34,539 bases of DNA from Spirochaetia bacterium (GCA_027859095.1 JAQIBN010000246.1:1-34539), one strand, 5' to 3'; numbered from the stretch's first letter, positions 1-8,910 are shown. The notes: a model not told the origin generated them from the letters alone. Translations and numbers: made by a program.

Positions 1-234
1 AATCAGGGGGAGAGAGACTTGAGGATGACAAAAGTTCACCAGAAGATCGCAGGATGTTTTAGATCTTCTGAAGGCTCCAAATTTTTCTGTAGAATCAGAA
101 GCTATATTTCTACCTGCAATAAACAAGGAGTTACCGCTAATGAAGCTTTGACGTTGCTCTTTCTTGGGAAATACCCTGATTTTATAACGGTAGATTTAAA
201 TGGCTCGATCAGGTCTCCTGATTGTGCTGAATAG
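1..234 (+). CDS. IS66 family transposase, C-terminal fragment (runs off left edge)
   Basis: The frame is open from base 1 and reads NQGERDLRMTKVHQKIAGCF, then FCRIRSYISTCNKQGV and a GKYPDFI-type tail. This is the characteristic C-terminus of IS66-family DDE transposases (NQAERD-R-K-KQKISGCFRS followed by FCRIRS). The TTG at 19 is not a true start because the family signature begins upstream of it, so the gene enters the window from the left. It ends at 232-234 and is followed at once by the truncated end of a minus-strand ABC ATPase. No clear IS66 terminal inverted repeat or target duplication is visible at the junction. Whether the element is intact to the left cannot be seen. Confidence 0.85.
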   Translation, partial: NQGERDLRMTKVHQKIAGCFRSSEGSKFFCRIRSYISTCNKQGVTANEALTLLFLGKYPDFITVDLNGSIRSPDCAE

Positions 235-444
235 TTACGAAATTTCATCAATGAGCACCTTCCCATCCGTTGGATGCTGAAGTCCTGCCATCATTGAAAG
301 AAGGGTCGTTTTCCCACTTCCAGAGGAGCCGCGGACTGCTACATAGTCACCTTCATTGATTGAAAGGGAAATATTCTTGACGGCCTCAACAAGTGATTCA
401 ACCTTGCCATATGTTTTTGTAGTATTTATCATCTGAATGAGCAT
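235..444 (-). pseudogene. ABC transporter ATP-binding protein (MacB/LolD-like), truncated after Walker A
   Basis: The protein carries Walker A (GSSGSGKTT) in the usual context ([13 protein letters not shown] before it, [16 protein letters not shown] after it). The frame stops after only about 70 residues, whereas LolD/MacB-type ATPases are about 220. The Q-loop, ABC signature, Walker B and H-loop are all missing, so it cannot hydrolyse ATP. The start at 444 is preferred over the ATG at 456 because GGAG lies 6 nt before it, while the upstream ATG has no spaced Shine-Dalgarno. The truncation point coincides with the IS66 fragment, so the insertion or a later rearrangement probably removed the rest. 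It was the ATPase partner of the permease encoded just upstream. Confidence 0.85.
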
Positions 445-458
445 TTTTCTCTCCATCC

Positions 459-1449
459 TTAAAGACTGTTAATTGTTGATACAGGGTCGATATTTGAAGC
501 AGATACTGCCGGCCACCAGCTGGTGGCTGTTCCCAGAGCTGTCACACCAAAAATGCCGATAAGGAAATTAAATTTATTAAATATCATTCCTGCAACATCT
601 ATGTCAGAAAGTGCCGGCAACAGAAGATAGGAAGTACCGACAGCAGTAATACTTCCTGCAATTCCGGCAGTAACACTGATTATTAATGATTCGGAGAGTA
701 TAATTTGTATAATATGAGATTTGGAAAATCCTAAAGCTCTGAAAATACCTATCTCCTTCTTCCGTTCAGAAATTGATCCTGAAACTGTTGAAAAGATAAT
801 AAGACCGCATAGAATAATCAGTATAAAACTTATTGCCCATGTAAAGCTGCTTATTTTATCTATTATTAGCATTCTCTGCTCCATTACCTGTCTGATAGCT
901 CTGGCATTCACGCCGGGCATAACTGAAGATATCTGGGAAACCAGTTCTTCTATTGGACAGTCATTGCAGAGAGCAGAGACCTCAACCAGTGAAATTTTTC
1001 CTTGTTTTTCAATCAGGTTTTCTACAACTTCCAATATCCAGATTCAACTTATCCGCAACTTCCCTTCCTGCAAGGATTTCATCATTGCCAATAGGGAACT
1101 CCCCTTCAATATCCCACCAGGTCTTTAGTTTCCTCTCTTCCTCTGATATTACCCCTACAAGGAGAACTTCCGATTCAAAATCTCCTGATTTCACCTGTCC
1201 GACTCCTATCAGTTTAGGGGAAACAGCGCTTATATTCGCGCTATTTTCTATACTGCGAATTTTTTCTACATCTATCAGATTTATCTCTTCCATACTTGTA
1301 ACAATTCCGCTCAGGTTTATTCCGCCATAAGAAAGTGACAGACTGTCTGTCTTGGGAGTAATCACGATATTGGCGCCAAATTCATCAAATTCATCGGCAA
1401 TTTCTTTCTGCCGTTTTAGACTGTAGAGACTTATATTGATAAGATTCAT
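459..1449 (-). pseudogene. FtsX/MacB-type ABC permease, broken by deletion and frameshift
   Basis: Two overlapping minus-strand frames belong to one gene. The first (1449 to about 1030) starts MNLINISLYSLKRQ after a good GGGAGG ribosome binding site, and carries the periplasmic domain (DEFGANIVITPK, YGGINLSG). The second (about 1034 to 459) carries the three C-terminal membrane segments with the FtsX hallmark ISERKKEIGIFRALGFSKSHI. The frame changes at about 1020-1035, where the first frame reads into a TGA. In addition, the N-terminal transmembrane helix expected between LYSLKRQ and EIADEFDEFG is missing, so an internal deletion at about 1400-1410 is inferred. The gene lies between the DUF2318 and ATPase remnants, an order known from FetMP/P19-type iron transport clusters. 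Very likely non-functional. Confidence 0.85.
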
Positions 1450-1461
1450 TACATACCTCCC

Positions 1462-1737
1462 TTAGAAAAATCTGATGCCTGTATCGATTACAGAAGTATG
1501 TATTACAACCAGGCCATCGACCTCTACTCTTTCCAGGGGTGCAGGGTTGCAACCGCCCTCTTCGACATTTATTCTGACACTTGGAAACTGTCGTCCACAG
1601 TTATTGCATACCATAATATCACCAAGCTGTTTGTACCCCAGTCTTGATTCGTAGCAGACATCGCATTCCCTGTATTCACCGCCGGAGAAGGAACAGTTGA
1701 TGTCATAAATTTTGACAGTAATGACCCTCTGAGCGTT
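1462..1737 (-). pseudogene. DUF2318 Fe-S-type membrane protein, C-terminal remnant
   Basis: Minus-strand translation gives a Cys-rich tail: CDVCYESRLGYKQ, then MVCNNCGRQF, then GGCNPAPLERVEVDG, ending at 1462-1464. This matches the C-terminal domain of DUF2318 proteins, which place CxxC, CxxC and GGCNP motifs after several membrane helices and are found next to FtsX-type permeases and an ATPase in iron-acquisition clusters. Upstream, the frame closes at a TGA (1738-1740) after unrelated sequence. No start codon with a ribosome binding site, and no membrane helices, are present, so the 5' part has been deleted. The junction lies at about 1680-1740, inside the 5' end of the divergent DUF4139 gene. 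The fragment has no counterpart among standard ORF calls. Confidence 0.8.
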
Positions 1738-1740
1738 TCA

Positions 1741-3417
1741 TTGGGAGACCTAAGGGTTAATCCTTCGGGATCCCCTACACTGACTGATTTTCTGCAGAGG
1801 ACACAAGGCGAATCTGTTATTGTTACAAGTGAAGCTGGTATTTTCAATGGTCGAATTTTCAGCGTCGAAAAAAGTCAGAAAGAAAACCAGATTCATACAA
1901 TACTAAATCTGATGGATAATAGTGGAATTAAAGCAATAGATATTACAAATCTCAAAAACCTTCAATTTGAAGATCCCGATCTGCAGGGAGAATTGGTATC
2001 TGCTCTAGGAATGATAGCCCGCTCACGGGTTAAATCTATTAGAACATTAAAGATTTCTCTTAAAGGGGATGGAGAACGGAGAATCAGACTCAGCTATATA
2101 AGAGCAGTTCCATTATGGAAAACTAGCTACCGCTTAGTCCTTAATGAAGATGGCATTCCCCGGCTTGAGGGATGGGCTCTGGTTCAAAATACAGGAAGCC
2201 AAAGCTGGGAAAATGTCAAGCTGGGATTTGTTGCCGGCCAGCCTAATGCCTTTACAATGGATCTTTCAACTCCCCGGTATATTACCCGCCAGAATATAGA
2301 TATCGTATCGGCTACTCCAATAGGCCCTACTTCATATGCAAAAGCCTATCCTTCTGGACCTTCTTCCTCAAGAAGCCAGTCCCTTGCAGAAGCTCCATCA
2401 ATGGCTATGGACGAGGGAATGTATGGTTATGAATTGGAGGATCAATATTCTCCAGCTCCCATAAGTTCCCAGGCAAGTGGAATCCGGTCGGGAAATTTCT
2501 ACCGATATGATGTAAAGCTCCCTGTTACAGTAGATGCACGATCTTCTGCCATGATACCAATACTAACTCAGGAAGAGGTTGGCAAATCACTTGCTGTTTA
2601 TGATCCTTCATATGATAAGGTCTTTAAAGGAGTTCGCCTCACGAATGATACAGAGGCACATTGGGCCGCAGGACCTGTATCAGTACTCGAAGGCCGATAT
2701 TACGGCGGAGATGCAATGCTGCCTGAAATGATTCCTCGTAATACATGGATTCTGACCTATGCGGTACACGGGACACTGGAAGTTCAGAAAATCCAAACAG
2801 TGGAATCTCAAAGGATAAGTGCACTTAAAATTACAGATGGTATCCTTTATCGAATTGATAAAATATTACGAGAAACCACTTACAGGATAGAAGGAGATGA
2901 GGATGAGCTTATTTTGATTCATCCAAGGGAATCTGGTTGGAAAATAACAGGCAGTCCTGAAGTTTCTGAAGAAACAACAGGTGAATATAGATTCTTTCTA
3001 AAGGGATGGAACGATCCTGTTGCAGTTGCAGAAGAGTATATAATCTCAAACCAATATAGTCTGAACAGTTTTGGGATTTCACAAATTGCTGTTTATATGG
3101 AATGGAAGGATATCTCTCCACAGATAAAAAGGGCACTGGAGAAAATAACAGAGTTGAAACAGACTGCAGATGATATAAGAGCTGAGATGAATTTATTTTC
3201 TAACCAGATCACCCGCATAGAACGTGACCAGAACAGAATGAGAGAAAACATGAAGGTACTTGATATGGAGTCTGATCTTTTCCGGCAGTATGTATCCCAG
3301 CTCGAAGTTCAGGAAGGGGATTTAAAGGAGATTAGCACACAGATTAAAAAAAGACAAACAAATCTCCATACTGCAGACAAAACTCTGAAGGACTATATTA
3401 TTTCACTGGATCTGTAA
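1741..3417 (+). CDS. DUF4139 domain-containing protein, 5'-truncated
   Basis: The central part (about residues 140-370) has the beta-rich DUF4139 features: RLSYIRAVPLWKTSYRLVL, EGWALVQNTGSQSWENVKLGFVAGQP, LPVTVDARSSAMIPI and AHWAAGPVSVLEG. Residues about 450-550 form a coiled coil. Such proteins are usually exported, about 600-650 residues long, with a signal peptide and an N-terminal DUF4140 region. Here no signal peptide is present. The frame is open upstream to the TGA at 1645-1647 and the coding character continues upstream of 1741 (GEGTVDVINFDSNDPLSVSL), but no start codon occurs there. TTG 1741 is only the first formal start and lacks a ribosome binding site. The 5' end therefore appears to have been lost in the deletion that fused it to the DUF2318 remnant. 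Molecular function is unknown; expression is doubtful. Confidence 0.75.
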   Translation: MGDLRVNPSGSPTLTDFLQRTQGESVIVTSEAGIFNGRIFSVEKSQKENQIHTILNLMDNSGIKAIDITNLKNLQFEDPDLQGELVSALGMIARSRVKSIRTLKISLKGDGERRIRLSYIRAVPLWKTSYRLVLNEDGIPRLEGWALVQNTGSQSWENVKLGFVAGQPNAFTMDLSTPRYITRQNIDIVSATPIGPTSYAKAYPSGPSSSRSQSLAEAPSMAMDEGMYGYELEDQYSPAPISSQASGIRSGNFYRYDVKLPVTVDARSSAMIPILTQEEVGKSLAVYDPSYDKVFKGVRLTNDTEAHWAAGPVSVLEGRYYGGDAMLPEMIPRNTWILTYAVHGTLEVQKIQTVESQRISALKITDGILYRIDKILRETTYRIEGDEDELILIHPRESGWKITGSPEVSEETTGEYRFFLKGWNDPVAVAEEYIISNQYSLNSFGISQIAVYMEWKDISPQIKRALEKITELKQTADDIRAEMNLFSNQITRIERDQNRMRENMKVLDMESDLFRQYVSQLEVQEGDLKEISTQIKKRQTNLHTADKTLKDYIISLDL

Positions 3418-3443
3418 AACGATGCTCTTTGTGCAGATTCAGG

Positions 3444-3473
3444 TTGATATGAGTTTTAAATTACTTGTATAAT
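3444..3473 (+). promoter_or_regulatory. sigma70-type promoter for the exchanger-hutHU operon
   Basis: TTGATA (3444-3449) and TATAAT (3468-3473) are separated by 18 bp. This matches the -35 at 5 of 6 positions and the -10 perfectly. It lies in the gap between the DUF4139 stop and the GTG of the exchanger gene, giving a predicted leader of about 40 nt. It is the strongest promoter-like sequence in this part of the window. Confidence 0.6.
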
Positions 3474-3519
3474 AGCTTTAATATTTTATAAGTATTTTGA
3501 TTATTATCCGGAGCAGAAT

Positions 3520-4554
3520 GTGGAAGAATTTTTACGCTCAACTTTAGAAGGGTTTCCCCTTATTGCACTTGTAGCAATAGCTGCTTTCACTTTATATACC
3601 CTTAGTAAGGGTGCTGATATTCTTGTAGATGAGGCAGTAGCCTTATCTGTCAAATGGGGTGTTCCCAAAATGATAATTGGGGCAACGATTGTCAGTCTTG
3701 GTACAACCCTTCCGGAAGCAGCTGTTTCCGTTGGAGCTGCTCTTCAGGGTAATCCTGATCTTGCATTGGGAAATGCCGTAGGTTCAATAATTTGTGATAC
3801 TGCTCTTATTATAGGTCTTGCTTCATTCATAGCTCCTCTTCAGTTGGATAAATCACTTACAACTAAACAGGGATGGCTTCAGTTTGGAGCCGGCTTACTG
3901 TTAATTGCGGTTTCTATCCCATGGTTGTCTATGGATACTGGGTTTACACAGGATGGTAATATCAGTCAGTTCATTGGTTTTGGATTTGTTATTCTGCTTC
4001 TTATCTATTTGATTACTTCAGTAAAAAGTGTCAAGAGTATCGATGGATTAGGGGAGTTGGTTGATGATATTGCTGAAGATGAAAAATCTGCTTCCTCATT
4101 TATTGTTATGCTGAAATTGATTTTAGGGATTGCCCTTATAATTGTATCTTCAAAGATTTTAATTCCAACTGTAGAACTTGGTGCTGTTCGAATAGGTATA
4201 CCCCAGAGTGTTATCGCTGCAACTTTGGTAGCCTTTGGAACATCTCTACCAGAATTGGTTACAGCTATTACTGCTGCCCGTAAGGGACATGGCGAGCTGG
4301 CAATAGGAAATATAATTGGTGCAGATATATTAAATGTTCTATTTGTTGTAGGAGTTTCTGCCTCTGTAACAGGAAGCGGTCTAGTTGTACCATCTTCTTT
4401 TTTTACATTTCAGTTTCCAGTTATGATAATTGCTCTATTAGTTTTTAGACTTACTACTTTATTTGCTAAAAAAGCAATTACAAGAAAACATGGAGCAGTA
4501 CTTTTTGGTATATATGTAATATATCTAATTTCCAGCTTTACATGGTTAAGTTGA
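3520..4554 (+). CDS. Calcium/sodium antiporter, CaCA family (YrbG-like)
   Basis: A membrane protein of 344 residues with the two inverted alpha-repeats of the Ca2+/cation antiporter superfamily. Repeat 1 is GATIVSLGTTLPEAAVSVGA with GNAVGSIICDTALIIG (Glu66 is the ion-binding acid). Repeat 2 is AATLVAFGTSLPELVTAITA with GNIIGADILNVLFVVG (Glu245). About ten hydrophobic helices surround an acidic cytoplasmic loop (residues about 180-195). Length and motifs match intact bacterial members. The GTG start follows a GGAG at suitable spacing. It ends 15 nt before hutH on the same strand, so it is probably co-transcribed with the histidine genes. It exchanges Na+ or H+ for Ca2+ by family; a role in histidine uptake is not supported by homology. 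Confidence 0.9.
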   Translation: MEEFLRSTLEGFPLIALVAIAAFTLYTLSKGADILVDEAVALSVKWGVPKMIIGATIVSLGTTLPEAAVSVGAALQGNPDLALGNAVGSIICDTALIIGLASFIAPLQLDKSLTTKQGWLQFGAGLLLIAVSIPWLSMDTGFTQDGNISQFIGFGFVILLLIYLITSVKSVKSIDGLGELVDDIAEDEKSASSFIVMLKLILGIALIIVSSKILIPTVELGAVRIGIPQSVIAATLVAFGTSLPELVTAITAARKGHGELAIGNIIGADILNVLFVVGVSASVTGSGLVVPSSFFTFQFPVMIIALLVFRLTTLFAKKAITRKHGAVLFGIYVIYLISSFTWLS

Positions 4555-4569
4555 TTTGGAGGAGGGGAC

Positions 4570-6093
4570 ATGATTAAAATAGATGGAAATTCTTTAACAA
4601 TAGAGGGTGTTATAAAAGTATGCAGGAAGTTCGAAACTGTTAGTTTAAATGAAAAATCAATTCCTGCTATAAATAAATCACGAAAATACGTGGAAAAAGT
4701 TCTTTCTGAAGAAAGAATTGTTTATGGTATTACTACAGGTGTTGGTGAACTTGCAAATAAGTTGATTTCAAGTGCAGATGCTGAAAAGATGCAGGAAAAT
4801 CTTATCCGTTCCCATGCTACGAGTGTTGGTGAACCCTTTCCTGAAGATATTGTCCGTGGAATAATTCTTCTTAGAGCCAATGCAGTCTCAAAGGGTTATT
4901 CCGGAATAAGGGTTACTGTAATTAAACTATTGATGGAACTTCTTAATAATAAAATCTTTCCCTATATTCCCAGACAGGGTTCTGTTGGTGCCAGTGGTGA
5001 TCTTTCTCCTTTAGCACATTTAGCTCTTGTACTCATGGGAGAGGGGGAATGTTTTAAAGATGGAAAGAGAGTTCCTTCCAAAATAGTCCTGGACATTGCC
5101 GGACTTAAGTCTGTACGACTACAACCCAAAGAGGGGCTTGCTCTGATAAACGGCACTCAAATTATGTCAAGCTTAGGCTGTCTTGCCGTTGATGATGCAG
5201 AAAAACTACTTAAACATGCTCAAATTGCAGGAGCCATGAGTCTTGAGGCTCTGAAAGGTACATCAAAAGCATATGATGCTCGTATACATGCAGTAAGACC
5301 TCATCCAGGCCAAATTCGTTGTGCAGCAAACATGCGTCAGCTTATTAAAGATAGTGAGATAGTTGCCAGCCATAAAAACTGTGAAAAGGTTCAGGATGCA
5401 TATACTCTAAGGTGCATTCCCCAGGTTTATGGTGCAGTTATGGATACCATAGAGTATGTTAAAGGTGTTTTTTCCATAGAGATAAATTCTGCAACAGATA
5501 ATCCTTTAATATTTGAAGATCCTGAAGAGGCAATATCAGGAGGTAATTTCCATGGAGAACCTTTGGCCTTTGCTCTGGACTTTCTTGGAATTGCTATGGC
5601 CGAAATTGGAAATATTTCCGAACGAACAGCAGACAGACTGGTTAATCCCCATGTTTCCGGTTTGCCGCCTTTTCTTGCAGAAAACAGTGGTCTAAATTCC
5701 GGTTATATGATTGCTCAGTATACCGCTGCTGCCCTTGTTTCTGAGAATAAGATTCTGGCACACCCTGCCAGTGTGGATTCAATTCCAACTTCGGCAGGCC
5801 AGGAGGATCATGTAAGTATGGGACCTATAGCCGGCCGCCATGCTGTAGATATAATACATAATGTGGAGCAGATTATAGGTATAGAAATGCTTGCAGCAGC
5901 CCAAGGAATAGATTTTCAGGAAAAGCTAAAGCCTGGTACTGGAACAAATGCGGCATGGAAAGAGATTCGAAAATACATACCTCATTTGGGAGAAGATAGA
6001 GTTATGTATCCTGATATGGAGAAGATGTTGGGGCTTATCAAAGATCGAACAATACTAAGAGCTGTGGAGCAGGTTGTGGGGTCTACCCTGTAG
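4570..6093 (+). CDS. hutH: Histidine ammonia-lyase
   Basis: First enzyme of histidine degradation: L-histidine to trans-urocanate plus ammonia, in the cytoplasm as a homotetramer. The sequence shows the Ala141-Ser142-Gly143 triad in GSVGASGDLSPLAH, which cyclises into the MIO electrophile, the active-site YGITTGVGELA near the N-terminus, and the conserved NSATDNPLI and TSAGQEDHVSMG blocks. The length of 507 residues is normal for the family. A very strong ribosome binding site (GGAGGAGG) precedes the ATG. It is followed by hutU and preceded closely by the antiporter gene, consistent with one operon. Confidence 0.97.
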   Translation: MIKIDGNSLTIEGVIKVCRKFETVSLNEKSIPAINKSRKYVEKVLSEERIVYGITTGVGELANKLISSADAEKMQENLIRSHATSVGEPFPEDIVRGIILLRANAVSKGYSGIRVTVIKLLMELLNNKIFPYIPRQGSVGASGDLSPLAHLALVLMGEGECFKDGKRVPSKIVLDIAGLKSVRLQPKEGLALINGTQIMSSLGCLAVDDAEKLLKHAQIAGAMSLEALKGTSKAYDARIHAVRPHPGQIRCAANMRQLIKDSEIVASHKNCEKVQDAYTLRCIPQVYGAVMDTIEYVKGVFSIEINSATDNPLIFEDPEEAISGGNFHGEPLAFALDFLGIAMAEIGNISERTADRLVNPHVSGLPPFLAENSGLNSGYMIAQYTAAALVSENKILAHPASVDSIPTSAGQEDHVSMGPIAGRHAVDIIHNVEQIIGIEMLAAAQGIDFQEKLKPGTGTNAAWKEIRKYIPHLGEDRVMYPDMEKMLGLIKDRTILRAVEQVVGSTL

Positions 6094-6141
6094 TCACCTG
6101 TTAAAAAAACATGTGTGGTAGTAAGTACAAGGAGTAAAACT

Positions 6142-7833
6142 ATGAATCAACGACCAATGTACATGGAAGAAAAACCCAATAAACCTATTCGCGCAGCCAG
6201 AGGCACAGTGCTCCGGGCAAAAACATGGGAGGTGGAAGCAGCCCTACGAATGCTTGAAAATAATCTTGACCCAGAGGTGGCACTTATACCGGATGAGCTT
6301 ATTGTCTACGGCGGCGCTGGAAGGGCTGCCAGAAACTGGAGAGAATATAATAAAATACATAATGCTCTACAGAATTTAGCAGTAGATGAAACACTTATGG
6401 TTCAGTCTGGAAAGGCTGTTGGTGTTCTCCAGACTCATGAACACAGTCCCAGAGTTCTTATTGCTAACAGTAATATTGTTCCTGCCTGGTCTACAGCTGA
6501 TAATTTTGCAAAATATGATGCACTGGGCCTTACCATGTATGGTCAAATGACTGCTGGAAGCTGGATTTATATTGGTACCCAGGGAATACTTCAGGGAACC
6601 TATCAGACTCTGGCTTCATTGGCAGATATGCATTTTGGTGGAAGCCTTAAAGGTAAGTTTGTATTAACCGGAGGACTTGGTGGTATGAGTGGTGCGCAAC
6701 CTCTAGCAGTCACTATGGCTGAGGGTATAGCGTTAGTTGTAGAAGTTGATCCTGAACGGGCAGCAAGAAAGGTTAATGAGGGGTATTGTGACCGTCTGAC
6801 ATCAAATTTAGATGAAGCTGTTAAATGGGTGGAGGAAGCAAAGATAAAAGGGCAAGCTCTATCTATTGCTCTTGTAGATAATACTGCAGTAATTTTTCCT
6901 GAACTTGTAAGAAGGGGTATTATACCGGATATTGTTACAGATCAGACCTCCAGTCATGATCTTCTTGATTATATGCCTGTTGGAGATTTACAAGAGTGCA
7001 GAGTCCTAAGAACAACAAATGCTGAGGAGTTTAAAAAGCGGTCTCTGGAAGCTATAGTTCTGCATACTCAGGCAATTATCGATATGCAAACTCAAGGTGC
7101 AATTGCTTTCGACTATGGTAACAATCTAAGGGGTCAGGCAGAACTTGGTGGATTAAAGGTTCGTGATGATAATGGTAAATTCCTTTATCCTGGGTTTGTG
7201 CCTGCCTATATCCGACCTCTATTCTGTGAAGGGCGGGGCCCTTTCAGGTGGGCAGCTCTTTCAGGTAAGGAAAGTGATATTACAAAACTTGACGATCTGG
7301 TTCTGGAGATGTTCCCTCATGATGAAATTCTAACCCGGTGGATTCGTCTTGCCAGAGAGAAGGTTCCTACTCTTGGACTTCCCAACAGGGTTTGCTGGCT
7401 TGGCCTGGGAGAACGTGCTGAGTTTGCCATCCGAATGAATGATATGGTAAGAAGTGGCGAACTTGAAGCTCCTATAGTAATAGGCCGTGATCATCTTGAC
7501 TGCGGTTCAGTTGCCTCTCCTAACAGAGAAACTGAGGATATGCTTGACGGAAGTGATGCAATAGCCGATTGGCCTCTTTTAAATGCAATGTCTTCTGTTG
7601 CTTCCGGGGCCGACTGGGTTTCTATTCATAATGGTGGTGGAGTTGGTATAGGTAATTCAACTCATACTGGCCAGGTTATTGTGGCAACAGGAACTAAAGA
7701 AAAAGAACTCAGACTTAATAGGGTGCTTACTTCAGACCCCAGTTTTGGTATATTTAGACATGTGGATGCGGGGTATCCTGAAGCTATTGAATTTGCAAAG
7801 AAAAAGAAAGTTAATATTCCTGGGATGGTTTAA
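6142..7833 (+). CDS. hutU: Urocanate hydratase
   Basis: Second step of histidine degradation: urocanate plus water to 4-imidazolone-5-propanoate, using a tightly bound NAD+. The protein has the NAD-binding [13 protein letters not shown] (residues about 177-189), [11 protein letters not shown] near the N-terminus, [16 protein letters not shown] and the urocanase signature [15 protein letters not shown]. The ATG at 6142 is chosen because AAGGAG precedes it; the GTG-like start 27 nt upstream has no such site. At 563 residues it is full length. It lies about 50 nt after hutH. The next histidine gene should be hutI or ftcD, but an RM island of about 10.5 kb follows instead. Confidence 0.97.
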   Translation: MNQRPMYMEEKPNKPIRAARGTVLRAKTWEVEAALRMLENNLDPEVALIPDELIVYGGAGRAARNWREYNKIHNALQNLAVDETLMVQSGKAVGVLQTHEHSPRVLIANSNIVPAWSTADNFAKYDALGLTMYGQMTAGSWIYIGTQGILQGTYQTLASLADMHFGGSLKGKFVLTGGLGGMSGAQPLAVTMAEGIALVVEVDPERAARKVNEGYCDRLTSNLDEAVKWVEEAKIKGQALSIALVDNTAVIFPELVRRGIIPDIVTDQTSSHDLLDYMPVGDLQECRVLRTTNAEEFKKRSLEAIVLHTQAIIDMQTQGAIAFDYGNNLRGQAELGGLKVRDDNGKFLYPGFVPAYIRPLFCEGRGPFRWAALSGKESDITKLDDLVLEMFPHDEILTRWIRLAREKVPTLGLPNRVCWLGLGERAEFAIRMNDMVRSGELEAPIVIGRDHLDCGSVASPNRETEDMLDGSDAIADWPLLNAMSSVASGADWVSIHNGGGVGIGNSTHTGQVIVATGTKEKELRLNRVLTSDPSFGIFRHVDAGYPEAIEFAKKKKVNIPGMV

Positions 7834-7862
7834 GTAGAGCGTATATCGTAGATTGATATTCC

Positions 7863-7949
7863 GGGCGTTACCCTGCTTCGCAGGGTCAGGCTATCCAGGG
7901 GTTCCGTCCCTTCGGGACCGCATGCGCGCCCTTCCTATCCTTAACGCGT
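7863..7949 (+). repeat. REP-like palindromic intergenic element
   Basis: A GC-rich block, unlike its AT-rich surroundings, bracketed by inverted ends GCGTTA (7865-7870) and TAACGC (7942-7947). It contains two hairpins: ACCCTGC-TTC-GCAGGGT (7870-7886, 7-bp stem) and GTCCC-TTC-GGGAC (7906-7918). The TTC loops resemble the loops of the repeats at 27.9, 29.9 and 34.0 kb. It sits exactly between hutU and the RM island, where it could act as a terminator for the hut transcript. The open frame across it is a by-product of composition. Confidence 0.65.
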
Positions 7950-8040
7950 TGTTTACGGTTAAATCAAACATCACTGCTGGAGAGATAGTATATATTATGG
8001 TAGTATGTACAAAAAGAGATAATAAAAAAGGGATTGTATT

Positions 8041-8898
8041 TTGGCAAAATCAAAGAAAATAGTTAAGCAAAAAAGTATAGAAGAAACTCTCTGGGATTCA
8101 GCAGATAAACTGCGGGGTTCTGTTGAACCAGCTGAGTATAAACATGTTGTTTTGGGCCTTATTTTTCTGAAATTTGCCGGAGATAAGTTTGAAGAACGGC
8201 GAAATGAACTTATAGCAGAAGGTAAGCAAAAATATGTAGAAATGAAAGATTTCTACAATATGAATAATGTTTTCTACCTGGAAGAAACTTCACGGTGGAG
8301 TTATATTGAAAAGAATGCCAAACAGAATGATATTTCTTTAAAAATTGATACAGCACTTCACGATATAGAAAAAGATAATCCCTCTTTAAAAGGTGCCTTG
8401 CCGGATAACTATTTTTCTCGTCTAGGTCTGGATAAAACTAAATTAGCCACTCTTGTTGATACAATAAACAAAATTAATACTCTGGAAGATATTGAATTAA
8501 ATGATATAGAACGGAATTACCGCACCCGAAAAGATGAGATTATTTTTATGGATCTGCGACAAATTGGCGAACCCTTTGAAAAGAAATTTACACAGTTCAA
8601 CACACAGCATATCCAGGATATTGCCAGAACCTTTCATAGCTGGCAGCAAAAAGATAATGACTATAAAAACATACCGGAATATTGCTACTCGGCAAATAAA
8701 GAAGAAGTGGCCAAAAAAGATTATTCTTTAGTTCCCAGCAAATATATTGAATTCATTAATAGGGATGAAAATATAGACTTTGATTCAAAGATGAAAACAC
8801 TTCAAACAGAGTTTGAGAACCTCCTTAAAGAGGAAGAACAGTCAAAGAAAGATCTGCTCTTAGTTTTTAAGGAGCTTGGTTATGAGATTCAGATATAA
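8041..8898 (+). CDS. hsdM: Type I RM modification subunit HsdM with methyltransferase core deleted
   Basis: Residues 1 to about 150 match the HsdM N-terminal domain (LWDSADKLRGSVEPAEYKHV, VLGLIFLKF). Residues about 160-285 match the C-terminal tail (DEIIFMDLRQIGEPFEKKF, IPEYCYSANKEEVAKKDYSL, SKYIEFINRDENIDF). Between them the family has the N6-adenine methyltransferase core with GEFYTP, DPACGSGG (SAM binding) and NPPF (catalytic). None of these occurs here: the protein passes directly from NTLEDIELN to RNYRTRKDE at about 8490-8515. It has 285 residues against about 520 expected, and the frame is kept. It should be unable to methylate DNA, though the tail may still contact HsdS. The TTG start has GGGA 7 nt upstream. 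Confidence 0.88.
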   Translation: MAKSKKIVKQKSIEETLWDSADKLRGSVEPAEYKHVVLGLIFLKFAGDKFEERRNELIAEGKQKYVEMKDFYNMNNVFYLEETSRWSYIEKNAKQNDISLKIDTALHDIEKDNPSLKGALPDNYFSRLGLDKTKLATLVDTINKINTLEDIELNDIERNYRTRKDEIIFMDLRQIGEPFEKKFTQFNTQHIQDIARTFHSWQQKDNDYKNIPEYCYSANKEEVAKKDYSLVPSKYIEFINRDENIDFDSKMKTLQTEFENLLKEEEQSKKDLLLVFKELGYEIQI

Positions 8899-8910
8899 TG
8901 GAGGAAACAA

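Noticed and set aside
7853-8062. Open frame of 69 codons upstream of hsdM
   Set aside because: It lies across the palindromic repeat and overlaps the hsdM start in another frame; no ribosome binding site and no recognisable protein.
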